Shown piece by piece: positions 1-9,097 of a stretch of DNA of 64,000 nucleotides. The number at the start of each line of letters is the position of its first letter. Within the stretch, counting starts at the first letter, position 1. A program made the position numbers and the translations under genes. This DNA comes from Pseudomonadota bacterium (GTDB taxonomy: Bacteria > Pseudomonadota > Gammaproteobacteria > Burkholderiales > Usitatibacteraceae): assembly GCA_029781595.1 (NCBI GenBank), contig JAKOWJ010000161.1:1-64000 (forward strand), read 5' to 3'. Below the pieces are notes generated by a model. The model had not been told where the DNA came from, searched no databases, and was given only the letters and a program-made list of their open reading frames with translations.

Positions 1-108
1 GACCCCCCTGAAGGGTCGTCCGAGACCAGGACGTTGATAGGCCGGGTGTGCAAGGGCGGTAACGCCTTGAGCTAACCGGTACTAATTGCCCGTGCGGCTT
101 GACTCTAT
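1..108 (+). rRNA. rrl: 23S ribosomal RNA, 3' end (partial)
   Basis: Typical 23S 3' terminal sequence ...GAGCTAACCGGTACTAATTGCCCGTGCGGCTTGA; 5' part outside the window. Confidence 0.95.
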
Positions 109-225
109 AACTCTGCATCGAACGCCTGTGCGCCACCCGCGCGCGAGGCAACGCATCACCCAACCACCTTCCCCATCCCCGAACCAGCGCGTGGATGCCC
201 CCTAGAGGCACCCACGACACCGAAT

Positions 226-341
226 TCCTGGCGACCATAGCGCGTTGGCCCCACCCCTTCCCATCCCGAACAGGACCGTGAAACGACGTCGCGCCGATGA
301 TATTGCGGACTACCCGTGAGAAAGTAGGTCATCGCCAGGGC
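226..341 (+). rRNA. rrf: 5S ribosomal RNA
   Basis: ~115 nt with complementary ends (CCTGGCGACC...GTCATCGCCAGGG), CCCATCCCGAACAGG loop and GAAAC core. Confidence 0.93.
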
Positions 342-352
342 CTTACCCCCAG

Positions 353-386
353 AAAGCCCGATCCCAAAAAGGATCGGGCTTTTTGC
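353..386 (+). terminator. rRNA operon intrinsic terminator
   Basis: AAAGCCCGATCC-CAAAAA-GGATCGGGCTTT followed by T-rich tract. Confidence 0.92.
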
Positions 387-463
387 TTTGCAGGACCGCC
401 TTGCGCGGCCCGGGGGCGGGCGATACCCTCCGATCGAGCGATCCTCCGCGAGATCGCGACCCG

Positions 464-2350
464 ATGGCGACGACCCGCGCACCCCAACCCGGAACGGCCA
501 CGCCCGCCGCGGCCCTGGCAGCCTTCGCCAGGCGCGCGTGGGGACGTCCCCGTTCCCGAAGCATCGCCCTGTACCTGCTCGTCGTGCTCGCCGTCGCGAT
601 CGCGAGCAGCGTGCCCGGCCCCGAAGAGGCACCGCTGGCGAAGATGCAGCGAGCCGCCTTCGACTGGCAGATGCAGCTCCTGCGCCGCCACTGGCCGCTG
701 CCGATCGCCAACGACGTCGTCCTCGTGGGCATCGACGAGGGCAGCGAGGAGGCGTTCACGGAGCCGCTGGCACTGTGGCACCGCCACTTCGCCCGGTTGC
801 TCGACGCCCTGGGAGAAGCCGGCCCGCGCGCGATCGGCGTGGACGTCGTGCCTCCCGAGCGCTCCTACGACGACATCCTGCCCGGCAGCGACCTCGCCCT
901 CTTCCGCGCGATCCGCGATGCGAGCCGGCGCTGCCCGGTCGTGTTCGCCCTCACGGTCGACAAGGAGGGCAGAGCCGCCCGGATGCATCCCACGTTCGTG
1001 CGCGTGGTGGGCGAGGCCGGGCTGGGATTCGACCAGCAGCTGCGCGACCCCGACTCCGTCTTCCGGCGCTTCAGCGAGGACGAGCTGGGGCAGGACCGGC
1101 CGGCGCCCACGCTCTCGGGCCAGATCCTGCGCGCCATCGGGCGCCCCGTCGGCTCCGGGTACGTCGACTACAGCGTCGGCGGCCCCGTCACCTACGTCCC
1201 GATGCAGGACGTGATCGCGTGGAAGGAGGCCGGTCTCGCCTCGCGCCTGCGGGACGCCTTCGCCGGCCGGATCGTGCTCGTCGGCTATGTCCAGAAGCGC
1301 GCCGACCGGTGGCAGCTTCCCGTGCAACTCATCGCCGTCGAGGCGGCGGAGGGCCAGGCGAGGCTCAACCAGCCCGGGGTCATCACGCACCTTCAGACCC
1401 TGCGCAGCCACCTCGCGCACGGTCTCCTGCAGCCCCTGCCCGCGGGGCTGCGCTGGGCGCTCTGCCTGCTGGCGGCGGGCCTCGTGTTCCTGCGCCTGAG
1501 GCTCGCCGTCTCGCTCGCCGTCGTCGTGGTCCTCACGGTCGCGATGGTCGCCATCGGCCTCTACGCCATTCGCGCCCACCAGGTGCTCATGCCCGTGGCC
1601 CCGCTCGCCTTCACGCTCTGGGCCGGATTCGTCACGCGGGCGATCGCCGACGGGATCGACAATACGGTCGAAAGGGGACGGCTGCGGCGCACCTTCGCCG
1701 GCCAGGTGAGCCCGGCCGTGATGAGCGAGATGCTCGCGGGCAGCCTCTCGCCCGGCGTGAGCGGGCAGCTGGCGGAGGTGTGCATCCTCTTCAGCGACGT
1801 GCGCGACTTCACCACGCTCTCCGAGCGCATGTCGCCGGTCGTGGTGACGACCGTGCTGCAGCGCTACTTCGACCGCATGGTGCGGGCCGTCCATCGCCAC
1901 GAGGGCACGGTGGACAAGTTCATCGGCGACGGGATGATGGTCCTCTTCGGCGCGCCGCAGACCTCTCCCGACTCGTGCGGCAACGCGGTGCGCTGCGCGC
2001 TCGACATGATGCGCGAGCTCGACAGCCTGAACGCGGACTTCGAGGCCGAGGACCTGCCCACCCTCACCATCGGCATCGGCATCAACTTCGGCGTGGTCAC
2101 GGTGGGCAACATCGGCTCGTCGGAGCGTCACAACTACTCGGCCATCGGGGACGCGGTGAACGTCGCCGCGCGCCTGGAGGGCCTCACCAAGGAACTCGGG
2201 CGTAAGATACTCATCACCGAGGCCGTCGTGGCGCGGATCGGGTCGGGCTTCCAGTTCGACCCGCTCGGCAGCCACCAGGTCAAGGGGCACAGCCCCGTGA
2301 GCATCTGGGGCATCCGCACCGCAAGGCCCACGCCCGAACCGACAGGCTGA
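464..2350 (+). CDS. CHASE2 domain-containing class III adenylate/guanylate cyclase
   Basis: CHASE2-like N-terminus (VVLVGIDEGSEEAF), hydrophobic segments, catalytic domain ILFSDVRDFTTLSE / VDKFIGDGMMVLFG / NYSAIGDAVNVAARLE. Confidence 0.9.
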   Translation: MATTRAPQPGTATPAAALAAFARRAWGRPRSRSIALYLLVVLAVAIASSVPGPEEAPLAKMQRAAFDWQMQLLRRHWPLPIANDVVLVGIDEGSEEAFTEPLALWHRHFARLLDALGEAGPRAIGVDVVPPERSYDDILPGSDLALFRAIRDASRRCPVVFALTVDKEGRAARMHPTFVRVVGEAGLGFDQQLRDPDSVFRRFSEDELGQDRPAPTLSGQILRAIGRPVGSGYVDYSVGGPVTYVPMQDVIAWKEAGLASRLRDAFAGRIVLVGYVQKRADRWQLPVQLIAVEAAEGQARLNQPGVITHLQTLRSHLAHGLLQPLPAGLRWALCLLAAGLVFLRLRLAVSLAVVVVLTVAMVAIGLYAIRAHQVLMPVAPLAFTLWAGFVTRAIADGIDNTVERGRLRRTFAGQVSPAVMSEMLAGSLSPGVSGQLAEVCILFSDVRDFTTLSERMSPVVVTTVLQRYFDRMVRAVHRHEGTVDKFIGDGMMVLFGAPQTSPDSCGNAVRCALDMMRELDSLNADFEAEDLPTLTIGIGINFGVVTVGNIGSSERHNYSAIGDAVNVAARLEGLTKELGRKILITEAVVARIGSGFQFDPLGSHQVKGHSPVSIWGIRTARPTPEPTG

Positions 2351-2361
2351 AAGAGGTCGAC

Positions 2362-3201
2362 ATGGAAAAGCTCATTCGCGCACTCGCCATCGCCGCCGCC
2401 TTCGCGGCCCTTCCGGGGCAGGCGGCCGACGGCATCGCCTTCATCACCAACCTCAAGGGCGAGGTGTCCGTGGACGGCGCGCCGCGGCCGCTGCTCATGA
2501 GCGAGCTCGCCAAGGGCCAGAAGGTCGTCGTGGGCAAGGACGGGCTCGTCTCGGTCATGTTCATCCAGTCCGGCAAGGAATACGCCCTTCGCGGGCCGGG
2601 GGACTACACGCTCGGCGAGCGCGACATCACCTCGGGCAGCGGCATGCCGCCCGCCGCGCGCGAGACCCCGTGGCGCGCCAGCGGGGAGGTTCTCGTGAAG
2701 GTGGCCCGGACGTCCTCGGCCTCCATCCGCATGCGCTCGATCGCGCCGCCGAGGGCGGCGACGAAGCCGGTGCTCGAGTACCCCGCCGACGGCTCGGTCG
2801 CCTCGCTCCAGCCGGTGTTCCGGTGGCACGGCGCGGACCCGAACGCGGCCGTCGAGGTCGGCGTGTGGCTCGTGGGACAGGATGGCCAGCCGTTCCCGTC
2901 GGCGAAGGTGAAGGGGGACACCCACCGCTTCTCCGCCAGGCTCAAGCCCGATACGGAGTACGCCTGGACGGTTTCTGCCGGCGGCCGGGAGCTCGGCTCG
3001 GCGAAGTTCCGGACGCTCCCCGCGGCGGCCATCGCCGAGGCGGAGCGGCGGCGCCCCACCGAGCGGGCGGAGTTCTCCGACAGGCTGATGTACGCCCTGC
3101 TGCTGCACGAGCTGGGCGCGGAACAGGACGCCAGGGAGGCCTGGGGCCGGCTCGCGCGCGAGCGCGCCGACCTGCCCGAGCTCGCGAGCCTCGCGCGCTA
3201 G
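2362..3201 (+). CDS. FecR-like domain exported protein
   Basis: Signal peptide; FecR-like segment GEVSVDG...GLVSVMFIQSGKEYALRGPGDYTL; FnIII-like C-terminal part; 11 bp after the cyclase. Confidence 0.7.
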   Translation: MEKLIRALAIAAAFAALPGQAADGIAFITNLKGEVSVDGAPRPLLMSELAKGQKVVVGKDGLVSVMFIQSGKEYALRGPGDYTLGERDITSGSGMPPAARETPWRASGEVLVKVARTSSASIRMRSIAPPRAATKPVLEYPADGSVASLQPVFRWHGADPNAAVEVGVWLVGQDGQPFPSAKVKGDTHRFSARLKPDTEYAWTVSAGGRELGSAKFRTLPAAAIAEAERRRPTERAEFSDRLMYALLLHELGAEQDAREAWGRLARERADLPELASLAR

Positions 3202-3215
3202 GCCGGGGCCGGACC

Positions 3216-4037
3216 ATGGGTGCGCTCGTCCGGGCCCTCGCGTTCGCCGTCGCGTTCGCCGGCGCCCACGCGCAGGCGGCCGACCCGGTCGCGTTCCTCG
3301 CCGACCTGAAGGGCGACGTGGTCATGGACGGCGTCGGGCGCCCGCCGGTCTTCGCCGAGCTGCTGCCCGGCACCCGGCTCGCGCTGGGCCCGGGCGCGAC
3401 CGGCGCCGTGATGTTCGTCACGAGCGGAGAGGAATTCGCGATCAAGGGCCCCGGCGAGTTCGTCGTCACGCGAGGCGGCGTCAAGGCCGATCGGGGCGAG
3501 GAGCCGAAGCGGCGCTCGCCCCCGGTGCGCGCGGGCGGCCCCACGGTCGTTCGGGTGTCGCGGGCCGCAACGGCGAGCCTTCGCATGCGGAGCCTGGCCG
3601 TGCCGGCTGCCGCGCAGGATGGCCCCCAGTATCCCGTGAATGCCCGGATCGCGACCCTGAACCCCGTGCTGCGCTGGAAGGCCGACGACGGGACTCCCCA
3701 ATCGGTCACGGTATCCACCGTGGCGGGCCGGGAGGTCTTCCGCGCCACCGCGCGCGGAACCTCGCTGCAGGTGACCACGCGCCTCGCACCCTCCCAGGCC
3801 TACCTGTGGAGCGTGTCCACGGGCGGCAAGTCGCAGGAGAGCCGCTTCGAGACGCTGGCGGCCGAGGCCATCGCCGCCGCGGAAAAGGCCCGGGCCGCGG
3901 CCAGGAGCTTCGCGGACCGCGCGGCCCTGGCCATGCGCCTGGAGGAGCTCGGCGCCGAGCAGGACGCCCGGGAAGTGTGGGCGCAGCTCGCGACGGAGCG
4001 CCCCGACCTGCCCGAGCTCGCGGGCCTCGCGCGCTAG
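3216..4037 (+). CDS. FecR-like domain exported protein (paralogue of preceding gene)
   Basis: Collinear with the previous protein (GDVVMDG...GAVMFVTSGEEFAIKGPGEFVV; shared EQDARE.W..LA.ER.DLPEL..LAR tail). Confidence 0.7.
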   Translation: MGALVRALAFAVAFAGAHAQAADPVAFLADLKGDVVMDGVGRPPVFAELLPGTRLALGPGATGAVMFVTSGEEFAIKGPGEFVVTRGGVKADRGEEPKRRSPPVRAGGPTVVRVSRAATASLRMRSLAVPAAAQDGPQYPVNARIATLNPVLRWKADDGTPQSVTVSTVAGREVFRATARGTSLQVTTRLAPSQAYLWSVSTGGKSQESRFETLAAEAIAAAEKARAAARSFADRAALAMRLEELGAEQDAREVWAQLATERPDLPELAGLAR

Positions 4038-4125
4038 CGGGGCGGATCCGGCGGCGCGCGCCGCCCGTGATTTGCGATAATCCCGGCACGGGCCGGTGCA
4101 CGAGTACCCTCGGCCCGCCAGGACG

Positions 4126-6159
4126 ATGAACCCGAACCCCCTCTTCACCAGGCTGGCGGCGCGTGCCGCGGCCGCCGCAATCGCGTTCCTCACGGTCGCC
4201 GCAGCGCCCGCGCAGGCCGACGGTCGCGTGGCGCTGCTGATCGGCAACAACGCGTACCCCACCGCGCCGCTGCGCAACGCGGTCAACGACTCGCGCGACC
4301 TGGGCGCCGCCCTCCGGGAACTGGGCTTCAGGACCATCGTCCGGGAGAACACGACGCGGGCGCAGATGATCGCGGCGATCCAGGAGTTCGGAAAGGCGCT
4401 GGACGGCGCCGACGCGGCGCTGTTCTTCTACGCCGGCCACGCCATGCAGTTCAAGGACCGCAACTACCTCATCCCGATCGACGCGGTGATGGCCTCGGAG
4501 GACGACGTCACCTTCTTCTCCGTGGAGGTCTCGCAGGTTTTCGACCGCATGGAGCGCGCCCGCACGAAGTTCAACTTCGTGATCCTCGACGCCTGCCGCG
4601 ACAACCCCTTCCGCGACACCTTCAAGGTCACGGCCTCGGGCCTTGCGCAGATGAGCGGCCCTTCCGGCACGCTCATCGCGTACTCCACCGCCCCGGGCGC
4701 CACCGCGGCCGACGGTTTCGGCCGCAACGGCATCTACACTGGCCAGCTCCTGCAGAACATCAAGATCCCCGACATGCCCGTCGAGGTGCTGTTCCGCAAG
4801 GTGCGGGAGGGCGTGGAGCGCGACACCAAGCGGCTGCAGACGCCGTGGGAGCTCTCCTCCATCAAGGGCGACTTCGTGTTCAATGCCACGGGCCGGCTCG
4901 CGGGGGCGGCGCCCTCCGGCGCGGGCCCCTCGGCCGACGTCGCGGCGCAGCTGGAGCTGCAGTTCTGGAAGAGCGTGCAGGAGTCGTCGAGCCCGGCGGA
5001 CATCCAGGCCTACCTCGACAAGTACCCCAATGGCGTGTTCGCGCCGCTCGCGCGCAACCGCATCGATGCCCTCGTTGGACGCGGGCGAGCCTCGCCGGCC
5101 CCTGCCGTCGTCGCGTCCGCGCCCGCGACGGCGAAGTCGACACCCCCGATCCAGCGGAACGCCGCCGTCGGCCAGGCCGCCGTTCCGGCGCCGACGGAAC
5201 CGAAGGCGGCGACCGCCCCGCCGCCGGCGGAGCCGACCGCCAAGGCCGCGCCTCCCGTCGAAAAGGCGGCCAAGCTGGCGTCGCCGGCGCCCGCGAAGCC
5301 CTCGCCCGCGGATGCGGCCCCGGTGACCGTGCCCGCGCCGCCGCCCAAGCCCAAGGAGAAGGACGACCTCCCCGGCCGCGAGATCGCGCCGGGCGTGCGC
5401 GAGGTCACCTACGCGGACGGGTCCGTCTACGTGGGCGCCATGCGCGGCATCCTGCTGCACGGCAAGGGCCAGTACACGTCGAAGGCTTTCAAGTACGACG
5501 GCGAGTTCCAGAACGGGCTGAAGCAGGGCCACGGAAAGTACGAGTGGGAGAACGGCGACCGCTACGAGGGCGACTTCGCGGACGACCGGCCCAGCGGGCA
5601 CGGCAAGTACCTCTTCGCCAACGGCGACACCTACGAGGGCGACGTGAAGGCGGGCGTGATCTCCGGCCGGGGCACCTACGTCACGCGCTCGGGCGACCGC
5701 ATCGAGGGCACCTTTGCCGACGGCCGCGCGAACGGCGTGGGGATCTACCGCTTCTCCAGCGGCGACCGCTACGAGGGCGAGATGGCCGACGGCAAGCCCC
5801 AGGGCAAGGGCCGCTACTTCGCGAAGAACGGCGACCGCATCGAGGCCGTCTTCGTCGGCGGGCGGGCGCAGGGCCGCGGCGTGTACCGCTTCGCCAACGG
5901 CGACCGCTACGAGGGCGAGCTGACGGATGGCGCCATCACGGGCACGGGCGCCTACTTCTACGCCTCGGGGCCGAAGTACGAGGGCCAGATCGCCAACGGC
6001 ACGCCCCAGGGCCAGGGCGTCTTCTGGTTCGCGGACGGGTCGCGCTTCGACGGCGTCTTCGAGAAGGGTCTCGCGAAGGCCAAGGGCGTACTCATCCGCC
6101 CCGATGGCGGGCGCACCGACGCCGAGATCGTCGACGGGGCGGTGCGCCTGCTCAACTAG
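4126..6159 (+). CDS. Exported caspase-like (peptidase C14) protein with C-terminal MORN repeats
   Basis: Signal peptide, ALLIGNNAY, FFYAGHAMQ (His), ILDACRDNPF (Cys), Ala/Pro linker, then ~10 MORN repeats. Confidence 0.9.
   Translation: MNPNPLFTRLAARAAAAAIAFLTVAAAPAQADGRVALLIGNNAYPTAPLRNAVNDSRDLGAALRELGFRTIVRENTTRAQMIAAIQEFGKALDGADAALFFYAGHAMQFKDRNYLIPIDAVMASEDDVTFFSVEVSQVFDRMERARTKFNFVILDACRDNPFRDTFKVTASGLAQMSGPSGTLIAYSTAPGATAADGFGRNGIYTGQLLQNIKIPDMPVEVLFRKVREGVERDTKRLQTPWELSSIKGDFVFNATGRLAGAAPSGAGPSADVAAQLELQFWKSVQESSSPADIQAYLDKYPNGVFAPLARNRIDALVGRGRASPAPAVVASAPATAKSTPPIQRNAAVGQAAVPAPTEPKAATAPPPAEPTAKAAPPVEKAAKLASPAPAKPSPADAAPVTVPAPPPKPKEKDDLPGREIAPGVREVTYADGSVYVGAMRGILLHGKGQYTSKAFKYDGEFQNGLKQGHGKYEWENGDRYEGDFADDRPSGHGKYLFANGDTYEGDVKAGVISGRGTYVTRSGDRIEGTFADGRANGVGIYRFSSGDRYEGEMADGKPQGKGRYFAKNGDRIEAVFVGGRAQGRGVYRFANGDRYEGELTDGAITGTGAYFYASGPKYEGQIANGTPQGQGVFWFADGSRFDGVFEKGLAKAKGVLIRPDGGRTDAEIVDGAVRLLN
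5428..6114 (+). repeat. MORN repeat tract, ~10 units of 23 aa (69 bp)
   Basis: Repeated YEGxxxxGxxxGxGxYxxxxGDR in the translation. Confidence 0.9.
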
Positions 6160-6192
6160 CCGGGCGAGGTGCGGGGCGGCCCCCGCCTGCGG

Positions 6193-6198
6193 TATAAT
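6193..6198 (+). promoter_or_regulatory. -10 element TATAAT
   Basis: Perfect TATAAT 27 bp upstream of the 42-aa ORF; -35 not clear. Confidence 0.55.
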
Positions 6199-6225
6199 TC
6201 GCGGTTTCGCAAACCCGGAGCTCCC

Positions 6226-6354
6226 ATGGCCGAACGCAAACGTACCCGACGCAACACCCTCGAGCGCCGGTGCCTCCCGAAGGCCTTCAAGCGCCTCTTC
6301 CTGGGCGCCCCGAAGTCCACCTTCAAGGTGCTCGAGCTGATCAAGAAGAACTGA
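6226..6354 (+). CDS. Small basic protein (42 aa), unknown function
   Basis: ATG ORF MAERKRTRRNTLERRCLPKAFKRLFLGAPKSTFKVLELIKKN flanked by a -10 and a strong terminator. Confidence 0.6.
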   Translation: MAERKRTRRNTLERRCLPKAFKRLFLGAPKSTFKVLELIKKN

Positions 6355-6373
6355 CCGGGAACCCCCGCTCGAG

Positions 6374-6404
6374 AAAAGGGCCGCGCGAGCGGCCCTTCTT
6401 CTTT
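6374..6404. terminator. Intrinsic terminator, probably bidirectional
   Basis: AAGGGCCGC-GCGA-GCGGCCCTT with T-rich/A-rich flanks between convergent genes. Confidence 0.85.
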
Positions 6405-6422
6405 CCGGCGTCCGGGGCGGGG

Positions 6423-9083
6423 CTAGTCGAGCGCGCGCTGGACGATCTCGGTCACGTCGGCGGAGATCCCGCCCGCGGCCAGGACCGACTCGAGCGCGGC
6501 CCGCGCGTGCGCCTGGCGGCCCTCGTCGAACTTGCGCCACCGGTCGAACGCCCGGGCCAGGCGCGAGGCGATCTGCGGATTGAGGCGATCCAGGGCCACG
6601 ACGTTCTGCGCGACGAGCCGGTAGCCGGAGCCGTCGGCCGCGTGGAAGTGCACAGGGTTGTCGGTGGCGAACGCGTGCAGCACGGAGCGCGCGCGGTTCG
6701 GGTTTCGCAGGTCGAACGCCGGGTGGGCGAGCAGGGCGGCCACGCGGCCGGCCGCGCCGGGCAGGTCGGAGGTCGCCTGCACGCGGAACCACTTGTCGAC
6801 CACCAGCGCCTCGTCCTTCCACTTGTCGTAGAACATGGCCAGTGCCCGGTCGCGCTCGGCGCCCGCCGAGCCGGCGAGGCACTCGAGCGCCGCCATCGCG
6901 TCCGTCATGTTCTCCGCGCGGCGGAACTCGAGGAAGGTGAGCGCGCGCGCCGTCGAGTCGTCGATCGCCATGATGTAGCCGAGCGCGGCGTTGCGCAGCG
7001 CGCGCCGGCCCGCGGCCTGGGCGTCCGGGGAATACGTGCCTGGCACGGTGAAGTGCCGGAAGGCGCCCTCGAACCTCGTCCGGTAGCGGCGCGCCACCTC
7101 CACGACCAGGCGCTTGCGGGCGGCGTGGATCGCGTCGGGATCGGCCACGGCCATCTGCTCGGCGAGCGTGGCCTCGCCCGGCAGCCGCAGGCACTCGGCC
7201 GCGAAGGCGGGGTCGCGCGGCCCGTCCGTGAGGATGCGGCCCATGGCCTCGACGAACGCCGGGGGAACCTCCATCTCCCGCCCGGCGCGGATCGCCGCCA
7301 CGCCCGCGAGGACGATGCGCGTGGCGAGCACCTGCCCCGCCTCCCAGCGGTTGAACGGGTCCGCGTCGCGCGCCATGAGGTGGGTGAGCTCGGCGTCGGC
7401 GTAGTCGTGCCGCAGGACCACGGGGGCGGAATACCCGCGCAGCAGCGACGGCACGGGGGGCTCCTCGACGTCCGCGAACACGAGGCGCGTCTCGGCCTGC
7501 GTGAGGGCGAACACGCGCGTGATGGCGCCCGTCTTGGGGTCCTGCGCCGCGAACGCCTCGTCCTCGCCCTCCAGCCGCAGCGGGATGTCGTAGCCCTGCG
7601 GGTCGACGAGCCCGAGGGCCACGGGAACCAGGAACGGGGACTTGTCGGGCTGCCCGGGCGTCGCCGGGCAGGACTGGCGCAGCGTGAGCGTGTAGGTGCG
7701 GGCGCCGGCGTCGTGCTCGCCGCGCGACTCGAGCACGGGCGTGCCGGCCTGCGAGTACCAGAGGCCGAACTGCGAGAGGTCCGCGTCGTTGGCGTCGGCC
7801 ATCGCCGCGCGGAAGTCGTCGCAGGTCACCGCCTGGCCGTCGTGCCGCTCGAAGTAGAGGTCCATGCCGCGGCGGAAGCCGGCGCGGCCCAGCAGCGCCT
7901 CGTACATGCGCACGACCTCGGCGCCCTTGTCGTAGACCGTGGCCGTGTAGAAGTTGTTGATCTCCACGTACGAGTCGGGCCGCACCGGGTGGGCCATGGG
8001 GCCCGCGTCCTCCGGGAACTGCCGCTCGCGCAGGTCGCGCACGTCCTGGATGCGCGAGACGGCCCGCGAGTACTCGTCGCCGCCGTACTCCTGGTCGCGG
8101 TACACGGTGAGCCCTTCCTTGAGGGAGAGCTGGAACCAGTCGCGGCAGGTGACGCGGTTGCCCGTCCAGTTGTGGAAGTACTCGTGCGCGACGACGCGGT
8201 CGATCATCATGAAGTCCGTGTCGGTCGCGGTGTCGGGGCGCGCCAGCACGTACTTCGTGTTGAAGATGTTGAGGCCCTTGTTCTCCATGGCCCCCATGTT
8301 GAAGTCGCCCACCGCGACGATCATGAAGCGGTCCAGGTCGAGCTCGAGCCCGAACCGCTCCTCGTCCCAGCGCATGGCGCGCTTCAGGCACTGCAGCGCG
8401 AAGCCCGCCTGGTCGAGCTTGCCCGGCTCCACGTAGACCTGCAGGAGCGCCTGCCGGCCCGAGCGTGTGGTGCAGCGCTCCTCGACGAGGTCCAGCCGCG
8501 CGGCCACCATCGCGAAGAGGTAGCAGGGCTTGGGGAAGGGATCCTCCCACGTGGCGCGGTGGCGGCCGCCTTCCTCGTCGGCCTCCTCCACGAGGTTGCC
8601 GTTGGCGAGCAGGCGCGGGAACTCCTCCTTCGCCGCGTGCAGCGTCACCCGGTAGGTGGCCATCACGTCCGGCCGGTCCGGGAAGTAGGTGATCGTGCGG
8701 AAGCCCTCGGCCTCGCACTGCGAGAACAGGCCGTCCTTCGAGGCGTAGAAGCCCTCCAGGCGGGTGTTCTTCCAGGGGTCGAAGCGCGCGACCGTCTCCA
8801 GCACGAAGGCCTCGGGCGCCTGCGCGATCCGCAGCCCGCGCTCGCCGGCCTCGTAGCGCGACGGGTCGAGCGGCTGGCCGTCCAGGCTCACCGAGAGCAG
8901 CTCGAGGTGCTCGCCGTCCAGCGCCACGGGGCCGCCCGGGCCGGCGGGGTTCCTGCGCATCGCGAGCCGCGAGCGGACCGTCGCCCAGGGGCGGGCGATG
9001 TCCACGTCGAGCTCGACCGTGTCGACCAGCCAGGCCGGCGGCTTGTAGTCCTGGAGCCGGATCGCCTGGGCCGGGTCGCGCAT
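6423..9083 (-). CDS. pepN: Aminopeptidase N (M1)
   Basis: GAMENKGLNIFN and VAHEYFHNWTGNR zinc motif; 886 aa. Confidence 0.96.
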   Translation of the reverse strand: MRDPAQAIRLQDYKPPAWLVDTVELDVDIARPWATVRSRLAMRRNPAGPGGPVALDGEHLELLSVSLDGQPLDPSRYEAGERGLRIAQAPEAFVLETVARFDPWKNTRLEGFYASKDGLFSQCEAEGFRTITYFPDRPDVMATYRVTLHAAKEEFPRLLANGNLVEEADEEGGRHRATWEDPFPKPCYLFAMVAARLDLVEERCTTRSGRQALLQVYVEPGKLDQAGFALQCLKRAMRWDEERFGLELDLDRFMIVAVGDFNMGAMENKGLNIFNTKYVLARPDTATDTDFMMIDRVVAHEYFHNWTGNRVTCRDWFQLSLKEGLTVYRDQEYGGDEYSRAVSRIQDVRDLRERQFPEDAGPMAHPVRPDSYVEINNFYTATVYDKGAEVVRMYEALLGRAGFRRGMDLYFERHDGQAVTCDDFRAAMADANDADLSQFGLWYSQAGTPVLESRGEHDAGARTYTLTLRQSCPATPGQPDKSPFLVPVALGLVDPQGYDIPLRLEGEDEAFAAQDPKTGAITRVFALTQAETRLVFADVEEPPVPSLLRGYSAPVVLRHDYADAELTHLMARDADPFNRWEAGQVLATRIVLAGVAAIRAGREMEVPPAFVEAMGRILTDGPRDPAFAAECLRLPGEATLAEQMAVADPDAIHAARKRLVVEVARRYRTRFEGAFRHFTVPGTYSPDAQAAGRRALRNAALGYIMAIDDSTARALTFLEFRRAENMTDAMAALECLAGSAGAERDRALAMFYDKWKDEALVVDKWFRVQATSDLPGAAGRVAALLAHPAFDLRNPNRARSVLHAFATDNPVHFHAADGSGYRLVAQNVVALDRLNPQIASRLARAFDRWRKFDEGRQAHARAALESVLAAGGISADVTEIVQRALD

Positions 9084-9097
9084 GGTCGGCCGGTCCC

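Noticed and set aside
329-2290. 653-aa minus-strand ORF over the rRNA terminator and cyclase
   Set aside because: Covers the terminator and is antisense to the CHASE2 cyclase with intact motifs.
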